41,843 nucleotides of DNA, taken from positions 1-41,843 of the forward strand of contig CAJHIS010000006.1 of the NCBI GenBank assembly GCA_905067555.1, written 5' to 3'. The position numbers and the translations under genes are program-made. Origin of the DNA: Candidatus Argoarchaeum ethanivorans. Lineage in GTDB: Archaea > Halobacteriota > Methanosarcinia > Methanosarcinales > EX4572-44. Under the pieces are notes generated by a model, which had not been told where the DNA came from, searched no databases, and was given only the letters and a program-made list of their open reading frames with translations. Of the stretch, positions 18,903-29,400 are shown piece by piece. How positions within the stretch are numbered: the stretch's first letter is position 1; each line of letters opens with the position of its first letter.

Positions 18903-21900
18903 GGATGAGTGGATTGCCAATATTAGTTGTAGCAGTAATACTGCTTGCCGCTGTATTAGCGCCTGCAATGGGTATGAGTTTGATGAATAACTCTAACTCT
19001 TCGTCCAACTTCAACGAAAGTTTGAATAACACAACAAATCCTGTCCATGACTCTAAGACGCCATGTCTATCTCCGTCAATTGAAGCTGCTCTACCGATTG
19101 GCTCGCCTGATGAACCTCCAGTTGTAGCCACTCCCAGAACCTACGGTAACACCACCCTGGAAGAGAAGACCGTTTTTGAAAGAAACGATTCCATGTTTAT
19201 CAATGTCTCCATAAGTGATGTTAATGGAGCTTCAGACCTGAATACCATTCTAATAACGATCTTAAATGCAAACAGTGATACTATCCTCGACAATGACATC
19301 ATGACACAGGACACTCCAGTAACCAGTGGCTATGTTTATAACTACTTTTGGATGGTGCCAGACGATGCGGATTCAGGAACATGGACAATAGAAGTTTACG
19401 CCAATGACACGCTTGGAAACATGGGTTCAGCAAGTGTTCGGTTCATTGTGAACATTACGAACGCAACCGTTCCCGAGAACAAGAACGTTACGGTAGATTT
19501 AATCGCCACGAAAGAACACTTTGTTTTAAATGAAAATCCGGAATTTACATTCATAGTTAATTACAACACAACCGGGGGTGAATCAAAAGCAAATAAAACC
19601 GGTTTAAAAGCTCCTGCTCTTGGCGAACCAAAGCCGAATATGAAGCCCTTTTCTGTCAACGCTTTTTCTAAAAGGGTTGGATTGAAAACTCTGGCAACAC
19701 CCACGGAAACGATTAGTACCTCTGTTTACTATAAAGACGAATTACTTGACATCGAACCAGAGATAGAGAAAATAGGGGAAGGCGATTTCTCTATAAAAAT
19801 ACCATCGAAAAGAGCATTCCGCGCTGGTTTGTATAAATTGAAAGTGGAGTTGGCTAAAGATAACGTAACTTATGTAGAAGAACAAGAGTTTGAATGGGGT
19901 TTGGTTTCTCTAAACACCAGAAAGAGCATCTACAAACCCGGCGAAACAGGCAAGTTCATTATTGTCGTTCTGGATAAGGCTGGACACCCGGTCTGTGATA
20001 CCGATGTTTCTCTGGTCGTTACCAATCCCAATAACGAAAAAGCTGTTTATTCTACCGCTGACGGCACAATTTTACCGTGCAATGAATGCGGGATTTATAC
20101 TGCTGATTACCCAACTGAGGTAGAAGGAAACCATATAATAGATATCACTGCTTTGATTGACGGTACCGAGGTTGATTTTTCAACCTACTTCTTGGTTCAA
20201 CAGGATTATGAATTTGATATTATAAGAACCGCCAAGAGCAAGATTGACCCTGTAAAGCGGGACTGGTTCGACGTTGCGATAAATGTAGAATCTTTTGCCG
20301 GTGCAAACGTGAACTCAATAACAATAAAGGAGTTTGTTCCTGCAGAGTTCGATTTGAACACCGATGCTGATATTATTGAAGCAGGAGATACAAAAGTACT
20401 AACGTGGAATAAAAATTTAACTGGGAACAAAGCGTCTGTCAGTTATTCATATTCTGTTCCTCACATCTGGCCTTATCTGTATGCGTTGGGTCCTGCTGAG
20501 ATTGGATATGGTTCTGAAAGGTTCACAGAGGCAAGAGCGTGGTATGTAGCTGTTGACCCGGAAACCATTTTCCACGAGACATTCCCAAATTCCACCGGTA
20601 CTGGTGGATGGGATGGGTCCGCACAGGATAAGCCGGGCTGGGTAACAATTCAGGGGGACGGTGATCCCAATGACATTCAGATCAACGCCGAGGACATAAA
20701 CGCAGGAACATTACCCCCATCTGGAGGCAATAATTTAAATTTTGAGGACTGTGATCATGGTTTTCACACACCTGAGGATTTTGACATTGCTTACGTATCC
20801 GTAGACCTGAGTGGTTACAGTGGTGTTGAGATAAGTTACTACTGGCAGGACGGCGGTTGTGGTTCAACTGAAGGGATGAGATCTGCCTATTCAACAGATT
20901 CAACAGACGGAAAAGACGGAACTTGGACGCTAATGTATGAGCATGTTGACGAGGCTGATGATGTATGGGTTAAAGATACATATTCACTGCCTGATGCTGC
21001 CTGTGTAGCAACCTTCAAACTCAGGTTCTCTGCGAAAATGAGCGCATCAAAGGAGCATATTTATATTGACGATGTAATGGTTACGGGTAGTTTACCAGAT
21101 ACGACATCTCCGTGGTGGTCAAGTCCGGAGACAGACCCAGTAATAATCTACGAAAACGATGTGGTAGCCTTCTTTACCGATTGGAACGACAATGTGGCTC
21201 TTTCTGGTTACATATTCTCAACGAACCACTCCGGAACGTGGGTAAACGAGAGTTTCACATCCTTTGGCTGCACTCCGGACACCGCAGAGCAGGAGATGAC
21301 AATAACGGCATCCGCGGGAACTACGGTTGGATGGAGGTTCTATGCGAACGACACATCAGACAACTGGAATGTGACAGATGTTCAAACCTTCGTTGTTCAG
21401 GATGGAACACCTCCAGAGTGGTCATCCCCGGAGACAGACCCTAAGACGGTTAAGGAAGACGATGTGGTAACCTTCTTTACCGATTGGAACGACAATGTGG
21501 CTCTTTCTGGTTACATATTTTCAACAAACCACTCTGGAGCATGGGTAAACAGCAGCTTCGTGTCATTCAGCGGCACCTTCAACATATCAGAAAACGTGAC
21601 GCAAATAACGGCATCCGCGGGAACTACGGTTGGATGGAGGTTCTATGCGAACGACACTTCAAACAACTGGAATGTGACCGCTAATCAGAGCTTTGTTGTC
21701 CAATCGGCAGAAGTAATAACGCCTGTAACCACATTCATGATTTGCGGACGTGTATTTTACGAGGATGGCAGCGAGTGCAACAATTCACTTGTAGTCAATA
21801 TAACCAATCTGAATAACAGCAAGCAATGGTCGGCTAAGACAAATGCAAGTTATAATTACTATCAGCTCATACTCGCTAATGGCACTGACCTGAATGCTAC

Positions 21901-23374
21901 CGAGGTATTGCAGTTCAATGTCTCGGATGGATTTCGGTATAACGTTACAAACCATACAGTAACGCAAGAGAATATAACAGATGGCGGACTGTTCAACTTT
22001 AATTTTACACTGCCGACACCGCCATCGCCGTCAACACCATACGTGATTTGCGGCAGGGTATTCTACAAGAATGGAACCGCATGCAACAATCCAACGGTGA
22101 ACCTAACCAATATGAACAACAGCAGGCAGTGGCAGGCTGAGACGAATGCAAGTTATAACTACTACCAGATAGCGCTTGCTGGTGGCACTGACCTTAACGC
22201 AACAGAGATACTGCAATTCAACGTTAAAGCTCCTGACGCATCACAGTTCAATACCACCAGCCACACAGTAACACAGGATAAGATAGACGGCGGCGGGTTA
22301 TTCAACTTCAACCTTACGCTTAAAGCGCCAGAAACGCCGTTCATAATTTATGGCCGGGTTAACTACGATAACGGCACTGCATGTGATGACCCAACCGTGA
22401 ATATAACCAATACTAACACGAGCATCACATGGCAGGCTGAGACGCATTCCGGTTATAACTACTATCAACTCGTTCTCGACACCACGAACATAAGCACCGG
22501 CAATGTGCTTTCGTTCAATGCTACAGACGGAACGGAGTTCAACGTTACTAACTATACGGTAACACAGGAGAATATGGCCGATGGCGGGCTGTTCGACTTC
22601 AATCTTACGCTCCTGTCAGGATCACAAACAGAGGGTCCGACCGTGGACAGCATTACGATAACGCCTGATGATAGTGGTGAAGCAGGGGTTCAGATAAACC
22701 CGACTCCAGGCGGTAACACGACTGTTAATATATCTGCGGTGGTAAGCGACCCGGAGGGCTGGGATGACGTAGATACAGTAAATGCAACTATAACAGGCCC
22801 AGGTACTGTTTCAGACAGTCCGGTTACATTGTCTTTCGTTTCAAACAGTAGTTTGATGACTGCAACTTACAACGGAACGTTCAACATGAGTTTCTATTAT
22901 GCTAATGGAACTTACACGGTGGACGTAACGGCAACAGACAACGGCAGCTTAACAGGCAGCAATTCCACTACATTTAATTACACAACTGCAATCGCTCTGG
23001 AACTCGATACAGGTACGGTAAACTTTTCCAGTAGCGGTCCGATTGACCCCGGTGAGATGAACGAAGTACTCGGTGACGAGGATATGTCAACGCTGAACAA
23101 TGCTACCGTTCGAAACATCGGGAACGTGGTAATTGACATGAATGTGAGTGGAACAGACATGACTTCTGCGGGCAACGTAGTCACAAAGGATAACATAGAA
23201 GCACGAATAAATGAAACAAACTATCAGAACATGAGCATGTCAAGATGCTTTGATGTGGACATGTCCATAGGGTTTTCAAGTCTTGAGAACGCAGACTTCA
23301 CGCTGTTTGTACCTTACGGGACACAGCAAGGGGATTATAGCGGAACGATTACACTGACCGCAAAACCATCGTGA
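18899..23374 (+). CDS. Giant surface protein: macroglobulin-like, tandem repeats, three shared modules, WxL-like end
   Basis: At 1491 residues this is the largest protein here. Signal peptide about 1-25. An Ig domain (75-185) is followed by a region ending in an alpha-2-macroglobulin MG-type domain (335-434; SIYKPGETGKFIIVVLDKAG and VSLVVTNPNNE are typical). Then come another Ig-like domain (436-555), a jelly-roll/CBM-like domain (557-731; ETFPNSTGTGGW, IYIDDVMV), two near-identical WSSPETDP repeats (738-833, 837-935), three consecutive copies of the recurrent ~95-residue module (943-1038, 1046-1141, 1146-1238), an Ig domain (1245-1362) and a WxL-like end (1366-1491) like that of the 14036 protein. 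Many N-x-S/T sequons suggest heavy glycosylation. No membrane anchor and no thioester motif (GCGEQ) were seen, so it is not a full macroglobulin. Confidence 0.82.
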   Translation: MRMSGLPILVVAVILLAAVLAPAMGMSLMNNSNSSSNFNESLNNTTNPVHDSKTPCLSPSIEAALPIGSPDEPPVVATPRTYGNTTLEEKTVFERNDSMFINVSISDVNGASDLNTILITILNANSDTILDNDIMTQDTPVTSGYVYNYFWMVPDDADSGTWTIEVYANDTLGNMGSASVRFIVNITNATVPENKNVTVDLIATKEHFVLNENPEFTFIVNYNTTGGESKANKTGLKAPALGEPKPNMKPFSVNAFSKRVGLKTLATPTETISTSVYYKDELLDIEPEIEKIGEGDFSIKIPSKRAFRAGLYKLKVELAKDNVTYVEEQEFEWGLVSLNTRKSIYKPGETGKFIIVVLDKAGHPVCDTDVSLVVTNPNNEKAVYSTADGTILPCNECGIYTADYPTEVEGNHIIDITALIDGTEVDFSTYFLVQQDYEFDIIRTAKSKIDPVKRDWFDVAINVESFAGANVNSITIKEFVPAEFDLNTDADIIEAGDTKVLTWNKNLTGNKASVSYSYSVPHIWPYLYALGPAEIGYGSERFTEARAWYVAVDPETIFHETFPNSTGTGGWDGSAQDKPGWVTIQGDGDPNDIQINAEDINAGTLPPSGGNNLNFEDCDHGFHTPEDFDIAYVSVDLSGYSGVEISYYWQDGGCGSTEGMRSAYSTDSTDGKDGTWTLMYEHVDEADDVWVKDTYSLPDAACVATFKLRFSAKMSASKEHIYIDDVMVTGSLPDTTSPWWSSPETDPVIIYENDVVAFFTDWNDNVALSGYIFSTNHSGTWVNESFTSFGCTPDTAEQEMTITASAGTTVGWRFYANDTSDNWNVTDVQTFVVQDGTPPEWSSPETDPKTVKEDDVVTFFTDWNDNVALSGYIFSTNHSGAWVNSSFVSFSGTFNISENVTQITASAGTTVGWRFYANDTSNNWNVTANQSFVVQSAEVITPVTTFMICGRVFYEDGSECNNSLVVNITNLNNSKQWSAKTNASYNYYQLILANGTDLNATEVLQFNVSDGFRYNVTNHTVTQENITDGGLFNFNFTLPTPPSPSTPYVICGRVFYKNGTACNNPTVNLTNMNNSRQWQAETNASYNYYQIALAGGTDLNATEILQFNVKAPDASQFNTTSHTVTQDKIDGGGLFNFNLTLKAPETPFIIYGRVNYDNGTACDDPTVNITNTNTSITWQAETHSGYNYYQLVLDTTNISTGNVLSFNATDGTEFNVTNYTVTQENMADGGLFDFNLTLLSGSQTEGPTVDSITITPDDSGEAGVQINPTPGGNTTVNISAVVSDPEGWDDVDTVNATITGPGTVSDSPVTLSFVSNSSLMTATYNGTFNMSFYYANGTYTVDVTATDNGSLTGSNSTTFNYTTAIALELDTGTVNFSSSGPIDPGEMNEVLGDEDMSTLNNATVRNIGNVVIDMNVSGTDMTSAGNVVTKDNIEARINETNYQNMSMSRCFDVDMSIGFSSLENADFTLFVPYGTQQGDYSGTITLTAKPS
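21110..21703 (+). repeat. Two tandem WSSPETDP repeats, third copy in the 24058 gene
   Basis: Codons 738-833 and 837-935 of the 18899 gene are near-identical at DNA level: CTTCTTTACCGATTGGAACG and the bases after it are the same in both, as is a GCATCCGCGGGAACTACGG stretch. A third, slightly diverged copy lies at about 24832-25125 in the 24058 gene. The strong DNA identity implies recent duplication and exchange between genes. Confidence 0.85.
21725..22612 (+). repeat. Triple tandem array of the recurrent ~95-residue module
   Basis: Three consecutive copies in the 18899 protein. Consensus: start PF-x-I-x-G-x-V-x-Y-x-NG, then a C-N/D-N/D-P turn, VNITN-x-N, a W-x-AET stretch, YNYYQ, a GTDLNATE or TTNIS-x-GN segment, LQFN, HTVTQ and GG-x-F-x-FN-x-TL. 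Single copies occur in the genes at 3299, 9187, 23413, 24058, 26433, 30287 and 31007. Confidence 0.85.
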
Positions 23375-23412
23375 CAATTTTTTAAAAGAATAAGAAGAGG
23401 TGGAATATAAGA

Positions 23413-24054
23413 GTGAAAATAAAATTGAACGGGATGGAAAGTAAAAAGAACAGAATAATGATATCTGTATTTGCAATATGCATAGTGTCTGCGGCATTAG
23501 TATCTGCAACGGCAAGTGCAGTGAGCTTACCATTTGAAATCTCCGGCTACGTATTCAACGCTGATGGCTCTGCGTGCAACGGTCCAACGATAACCATAAC
23601 CAATTTGAACACCGGTGAAACGTTCTCTACAATGACGTTACCATCGAGTAATTATTATTGTACAAAACCAGCGCCGTTATTGGACGATGTGGATGAAGGA
23701 AATGTGTTGCAGTTTAACGTAACTGCTGGACTTGAATCAGGTGATATAGAGCACCACATATCTGCATCAGATCTTAACCGTGCTGCACTGCAATTCAATA
23801 TCACGTTTAGTGAAGGTGGAGCTAAAGGTGAGAGCGTTGTAGAAGAAGAACAAATACAAACACCAATCCAGACACCAATCCAGACACCGGTGCTTCCACC
23901 TCTGCCGCAGGGACCAAACACAACGCCAACAACGGCACCATCAGAAGAGGAGGAGGGTAAAGGAATACCGGGATCCGAAGCTGTATACGCAATAATAGGA
24001 TTTATTGCGACGATATTATATTTAACATTGAAGGGAAAAAAAGGAGGTTCATAA
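23413..24054 (+). CDS. Small membrane-anchored protein carrying one shared module
   Basis: A 213-residue exported protein. Signal segment about 14-36 after a basic N-terminus. One copy of the recurrent module (about 39-132; FEISGYVFNADGSACNGP). Then an acidic/proline linker with QTPIQTP repeats (148-182), and GIPGSEAVYAI leading into a transmembrane segment (about 187-206) and a KGKKGG tail. The layout (module, low-complexity stalk, hydrophobic helix, basic end) is that of an anchor protein; the IPGSE start of the tail is a variant of the PGF-CTERM pattern. GTG 23413 is chosen because GAGGTGG lies nine bases upstream. The gene sits three bases before the next start and carries that gene's GGAGGT ribosome binding site in its final codons, so the two are co-expressed. 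It may tether module-bearing partners to the membrane. Confidence 0.75.
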   Translation: MKIKLNGMESKKNRIMISVFAICIVSAALVSATASAVSLPFEISGYVFNADGSACNGPTITITNLNTGETFSTMTLPSSNYYCTKPAPLLDDVDEGNVLQFNVTAGLESGDIEHHISASDLNRAALQFNITFSEGGAKGESVVEEEQIQTPIQTPIQTPVLPPLPQGPNTTPTTAPSEEEEGKGIPGSEAVYAIIGFIATILYLTLKGKKGGS

Positions 24055-24057
24055 AAT

Positions 24058-26346
24058 ATGAAAACAAAAGGATTGACCGGTCTGATCATAACGGTTGCGA
24101 TGTGTATGCTTACGGTGCAAGTAGCAGCGCAGTCCACACCGTTCATGATCTATGGATACGTATCTTACGAAAATGGTGATACGTGCAATAATCCAACGGT
24201 GAACATAACGAATCTGGATACAGGTGTAGAGTGGCAGGCTGAGACAAGTGCAAGTTATAATTATTATCAGCTTATTCTTGACACCACGAACATAAGTGTT
24301 GGCAATGTGATTGAGTTTAATGCCACATCCCCGAATGGAAACCAAACAAATATTACAGAGCATACTGTGACGCAAGAAGAAGTAAATACTGGCGGGTTTA
24401 AGTTTAATATCACGCTCGCACCAAACGTTGTGATTAATGAGTTTGTTTCGAATAATGCAACCGAATGGGTTGAACTATACAACAAAGGCACCACATCGGT
24501 TAATCTGAGTGGCTGGACACTTAAGGATGGCGCTTTAGCAGCAAAACCCCTGTCCGGGATGATTCTTGCGAATGACTACTTGGTATTCAGTTATAGTAGC
24601 GGCTGGCTAAACAACGATGATGATATTATCTATCTGAACAGCACCATTACAAACATTGATAAGGTTGCATACGACGACTGGGATGATGGAAACACTGCAG
24701 ACAATGCGCCTAAAGCTGGTGCAGGTGAATCCACCGGCAGATTCCCCAATGGCGTGGACACAAATAATGACAGTGCAGACTTCCGGGTTTTCGATAATCC
24801 AACGTCTGGAGCGCCGAATATTATAGACACAACACCTCCGTGGTGGTCATCTCCGGAGACAGACCCGGAAACAATCAACGAAAGCGATGTGGTAACCTTC
24901 TTTACCGACTGGAACGACACTGTGGCTCTTTCCGGGTATATCTTCTCAACGAACCAAACTGGCTCATGGGTAAACGAGAGTTTCACAGCCTTTAGCTGCA
25001 CTCCGGACACCGCAGAACAGGAGGTGACAATAACAGCATCCGCGGGAACTACGGTTGGATGGCGGTTCTATGCAAAAGACACATCAGACAACTGGAATGC
25101 ATCCGATATTCAAACATTCGTTGTCTATGACACCACAGCACCGGCAAGCATCACCGATCTGCAGAACACAACATACCAGGAGACCTGCATCAACTGGACA
25201 TGGACTGATCCAGCGGATGCTGACTTCTCGCATGTGAAGGTTTATCTCGATGGAATATACAAGGAAGATGTCCTGAAAGGAGTCCGGTTCTACAATGCAA
25301 CCGAGCTCACTCATAATACCACATACGAGATTGCCACGCGTACGGTCGACGAATCCGGAAACATCAATGCAACATGGGTGAACCACACCTCATGGACAAA
25401 GACATCTTCCACCTCTGTCGAAATAGGCAATTACGGGATGTCATCACCATCGGGCACCCTGACAGTACCGATAATGCTTCAAAACATTATGGGCTACGGT
25501 ACAGCCACGGTAATCTTGGAGTATAACGAGAGTGTTGTGCATGTTACAAATGTAGCAAACGGATCGTTCTCATCAGTGCAAGCTTGCAACATCAATAACA
25601 CAACAGGCACCGTGAACATATCCGCACTGAACACGAGCGGAGTTAATGGGAGCATCGAGTTCGCGCTAATCACATTCGAGGCAGTTGGAGGCGATGGCGA
25701 TACCACACCACTCACTTTGAGCGTACAGAAGCTTTGCGATACCGGTTACCATAATCTGGCAAACCATACCAGCAACGGCTCAATCACCCTGATAGAGGGT
25801 ACGCCACCAGTAATCAGCAATGGAAACGCAACTCCCGGCGCGATTATACAGACCATCCTGAGTGATAGGAATAGGACTGTCAGCAGGAATACCACAACTT
25901 TGAGTGTCAATGTTACGGATACAGGCGGCTCTGGTGTGAAGAACGTAACCATCAATCTCACCCTAATCGGAGGAAGTGCAAATACATCAATGACCAATGG
26001 AGGCAGCGGCGATATCTACTCAGTAGATACGACTGCCACAGATGGCATCAACCTGACACACAACCTCGTTGTAACAGCCATGGATAATAACAACAACACC
26101 GCAACCTCCACCATAACGCTCGAGGTGCTTCGAAGAGGTGACGTGGTAAGGAACGACAAGGTTGACATAGGCGATGCACTATACATTGCACGGTATACTG
26201 TAGGACTTGAACCGCTTGCAGATAACTGGCTGCTTGTTGGTGATATTGTAGGAGAAGACGGCAACGAACTGGGCGATAACTCTGTCGATATGGGCGATGC
26301 ACTATACATTGCACGGTACACCGTTGGGTTGGAGGAAGAACCATAG
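24058..26346 (+). CDS. Secreted lamin-tail / cohesin-like / dockerin surface protein
   Basis: A 762-residue exported protein. Signal peptide 1-24. Order: shared module (27-120); lamin-tail (LTD) domain (122-255; VVINEFVSNNATEWVELYN, LSGWTLKDG); WSSPETDP repeat (259-356); FN3-like domain (361-449, closely matched in the 26433 protein); a cohesin-like domain (452-582; SVEIGNYGM, VPIMLQNI, ATVILEYNESVVHV); an Ig domain (584-690); and a C-terminal dockerin duplication (692-760) with two near-identical VDxGDALYIARYTVGL helices. The first calcium loop reads DVVRNDKVDIGD, so position 3 is V instead of N/D; the second is also irregular. Having cohesin-like and dockerin domains in one chain would allow head-to-tail polymerisation or docking to the 26433 protein. 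LTD domains in secreted proteins are often linked to nucleases or adhesion. Start is set by GGAGGT. Confidence 0.85.
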   Translation: MKTKGLTGLIITVAMCMLTVQVAAQSTPFMIYGYVSYENGDTCNNPTVNITNLDTGVEWQAETSASYNYYQLILDTTNISVGNVIEFNATSPNGNQTNITEHTVTQEEVNTGGFKFNITLAPNVVINEFVSNNATEWVELYNKGTTSVNLSGWTLKDGALAAKPLSGMILANDYLVFSYSSGWLNNDDDIIYLNSTITNIDKVAYDDWDDGNTADNAPKAGAGESTGRFPNGVDTNNDSADFRVFDNPTSGAPNIIDTTPPWWSSPETDPETINESDVVTFFTDWNDTVALSGYIFSTNQTGSWVNESFTAFSCTPDTAEQEVTITASAGTTVGWRFYAKDTSDNWNASDIQTFVVYDTTAPASITDLQNTTYQETCINWTWTDPADADFSHVKVYLDGIYKEDVLKGVRFYNATELTHNTTYEIATRTVDESGNINATWVNHTSWTKTSSTSVEIGNYGMSSPSGTLTVPIMLQNIMGYGTATVILEYNESVVHVTNVANGSFSSVQACNINNTTGTVNISALNTSGVNGSIEFALITFEAVGGDGDTTPLTLSVQKLCDTGYHNLANHTSNGSITLIEGTPPVISNGNATPGAIIQTILSDRNRTVSRNTTTLSVNVTDTGGSGVKNVTINLTLIGGSANTSMTNGGSGDIYSVDTTATDGINLTHNLVVTAMDNNNNTATSTITLEVLRRGDVVRNDKVDIGDALYIARYTVGLEPLADNWLLVGDIVGEDGNELGDNSVDMGDALYIARYTVGLEEEP

Positions 26347-26356
26347 ATAATATAAG

Positions 26357-26396
26357 ATGGTATTCGTAAGAATGCCATTTCTATTTTTTTTTATTT
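26357..26396 (+). terminator. Strong stem-loop terminator
   Basis: Arms ATGGTATTC (26357-26365) and GAATGCCAT (26370-26378), 9 bp with one G-T pair around GTAA, followed by TTCTATTTTTTTTTATTT. It ends the long operon that includes 23413 and 24058. Confidence 0.85.
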
Positions 26397-26432
26397 AATG
26401 TGATTATACGATTTCCATCGAAATGTTAATAT
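26389..26432 (+). promoter_or_regulatory. Promoter for the cohesin-like gene, near-leaderless
   Basis: TTTATTTAA (26389-26397) and GATTATACG (26402-26410) are TATA-like. Either would place transcription start within about 15 bases of the ATG at 26433, and no Shine-Dalgarno sequence is visible there, unlike most surface genes in the window. The gene is therefore likely a separate, short-leader transcript. Confidence 0.4.
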
Positions 26433-29400
26433 ATGAAAATCAACACAATTTCAATAAAAGTGCTATTCATTGGTTTACTACTGTCATTTGCTGTGCAATG
26501 CTGCGCAGCCACAACGGTATCCATCGGAGATATCACGGCTGATCAGGGCGATACGGTAACCATACCAATCGTGATCGATAGTATTGAAGGCTATGGCGCT
26601 GGTACGATAAATCTTGCATACAATTCAACTGTTGTTTTTGTTGAGGGTGCCACAGGTGGTTCAGATTCAACAGTCAGTGGAAAGAACATCAACAACACCG
26701 CGGGACTTGTCAGAATATCTGCATGGAATCCGGGTGGAGTCAGTGGGACTATCGTCTTTGCAAATGTTACGATCAAGGCGGTTGGCAATAGTAATGACTC
26801 AACCACGCTTACGCTCACTGTTGATACGTTACAGGATATTTCATACAATGAGATTCCAGTGGACATCACCAATGGGTCGTTTATGATCACAGGGCAGGCG
26901 TCAACCATACCCTCATCTACAGCACCAGCACCGTTTCTGATCAGCGGATATATCTATTACGAAAACGGTACTCCATGCAATAACCCACTTGTGAATATAG
27001 CCAACTTGAACACTGGCAGGGAATGGACAACTGAAACGAATGAGATCTTCAACTACTACCAGCGCATACTCGTCAATGGCACTGACCTGAATGCCAGTGA
27101 AGTACTACAGTTCAACGTCTCGGATGGAATAGGGTATAACACTACTAACTATGCGGTAACTCAGAGCGATATCAACAACGGCGGACTGTTCGAGTTCAAT
27201 CTCACACTGCCGTCACTGTCAAATCCTCCAACACTTGTTGAATACACCATAAGCAACAGGACGATCGCGCCCCCACAAACGACTGATATCGATGTGAAGT
27301 TCTCTGAAAAAGTAACATGGAAGATCGCTATCGAAAACGGTGGTGCGGTCTACGATTGGACTGGAACAAGCACGAATCCAACTTCAAAGCAATGGAATGG
27401 AACATACGAGGGAAATAGTACGATCGTGCCGGATGGCACATACACAGTAAACATCACATGGACGAATACAACGACAGGTCTTGGCGGTCAGAATAACACA
27501 GAGACGATAACCGTATCAAAACCACCAGCAAGCATCACGAATCTGCAGAACACAACTTATGAGCAGACCTACATCAACTGGACATGGACTGATCCGGAAG
27601 ATGCGGACTTCTCGAAGGTGATGGTGTACCTCGATGGAACATTCAAGGAAAATGTCACAAAGGGAATCCAGTTCTACAATGCAACAGGACTCACTCCTGA
27701 CACCGAATATGAGATCAGCACACATACGGTCGGTAATGCTGGAAACACCAATGATACATGGGTTAACCACACCTCGAGGACAAAGCCGACTCCGGATACT
27801 ACAGCACCTGTCATCAACACAGTGATCCTGAACACAACCACACCAAACACTGGTGATGCGATTCTGGTTACAGTGGATGCAACCGATGATGTTGCAGTGA
27901 CAAGTGTGATAGTAGGCAGTGTTGAATTCACATCCCAGGGTGGAAACATCTGGAATGGAACGATCACAGCAATAGAGGGAACTCATTCTGTGAATGTATC
28001 AGCAAAGGATGCAGCAGAAAAAACTGGATGGAACAACTCAACCAGTTACACTGCAACAACACCAGACACCACGGCGCCTGTCATCACCGACGTCGCAAAT
28101 GGTACGCCATCAGCCAGTTCGGTAACCATCACATGGACTACGGATGAAGCAAGCGACAGCGTTGTCAAGTACGGCACTGTATCTGGCGATTACCCGTACA
28201 CCAAATCCAATACAGCGATGGTAACCTCACACAGCATCACGCTGACTGGGCTTGATCCATCCACCACATATTACTTCGTGGTGAGCAGCACGGATGCAAG
28301 TGATAATTCGGCACAAAGCGCAGAGCACAACTTCACAACGGCAGCATGGAATGTAGCCGCCAACGGATCAATCACCGGTAAAGTCACCGATAGTGTCACA
28401 AAATATACTATCGAAGGCGCTACCGTTACCGCTGGTGGCGCGGCAGTACAAACAAACAGGGAGGGTGACTATACCATCTCACTGAAAGCTGGTACGTATA
28501 CTGTGTCTGCAAATAAAGCAGGATACGTTGATCCAACACCTGTAAGTGTGAATGTTGCAGCAGGAATCCAAGCGACGAAAGACTTCGTACTCGTACGTGA
28601 TTACGTCGAACTTGAGCTTGAAGCGGGCGAGACTACCACAAAAATAGGAAACGTCAATGAAGATATTTCGTTTAATTTGACGGTTACGAATCACGGAGAA
28701 TCTGCTACGTACAATATTACCAATTCAAGCACAACTGCCAATATACTTATCAACCCGATCACAACCGGATTATTACACGACAGTAATACAAGTAATATAT
28801 GGGTGAAGATAAATGCTTCGATCACTGGAAGTTATCCAGTTACAATATCGGCGATCACTGGTAGCAAATCCGCAGCGATAACTATTGTAACACTTGCGTT
28901 GAACAGAAGTGAAGCTGGGATAAACGATTCCAGTAGTGTCACTAATAATTCAAAACTGTTGAACGGTACGCTTGTACAGAATAATTCCGCAGTAAACGAC
29001 TCCACGGTAACTAGTTCCATAGTCGATAATTCGACTGTACTCGACGCCAATGTAACAGATTCTTTCCTATCTGAGGACACGAATGTAACAGGTGGAGATG
29101 TAACCAACTCGACATTGACAAACGCAACCACAACCGGCACAAACGTTACTGGTTCTGAGATCGAAGATTCGACGACATCAGGAGGAACGGTAGAAGGGTC
29201 TATAGTTACAGGCTCAACCACAACGGATACAACGGTTAGCGGTTCGAAATTAGATAATGTTAATGCAACAGGCAGTACGATAACCGATGTAACCCTGCAT
29301 AACATCGAACTCACGAACGCGACTGTATGGAATACAACTGCTGGTATGCCAACGGTAAAAGGCAGTGAGACTACAGAAGTGACAACAAAGGGCGTACACT

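Noticed and set aside
18899-23374. Complete alpha-2-macroglobulin protease inhibitor
   Set aside because: Only an MG-type domain is recognisable; no thioester motif or complement-like domains are present.
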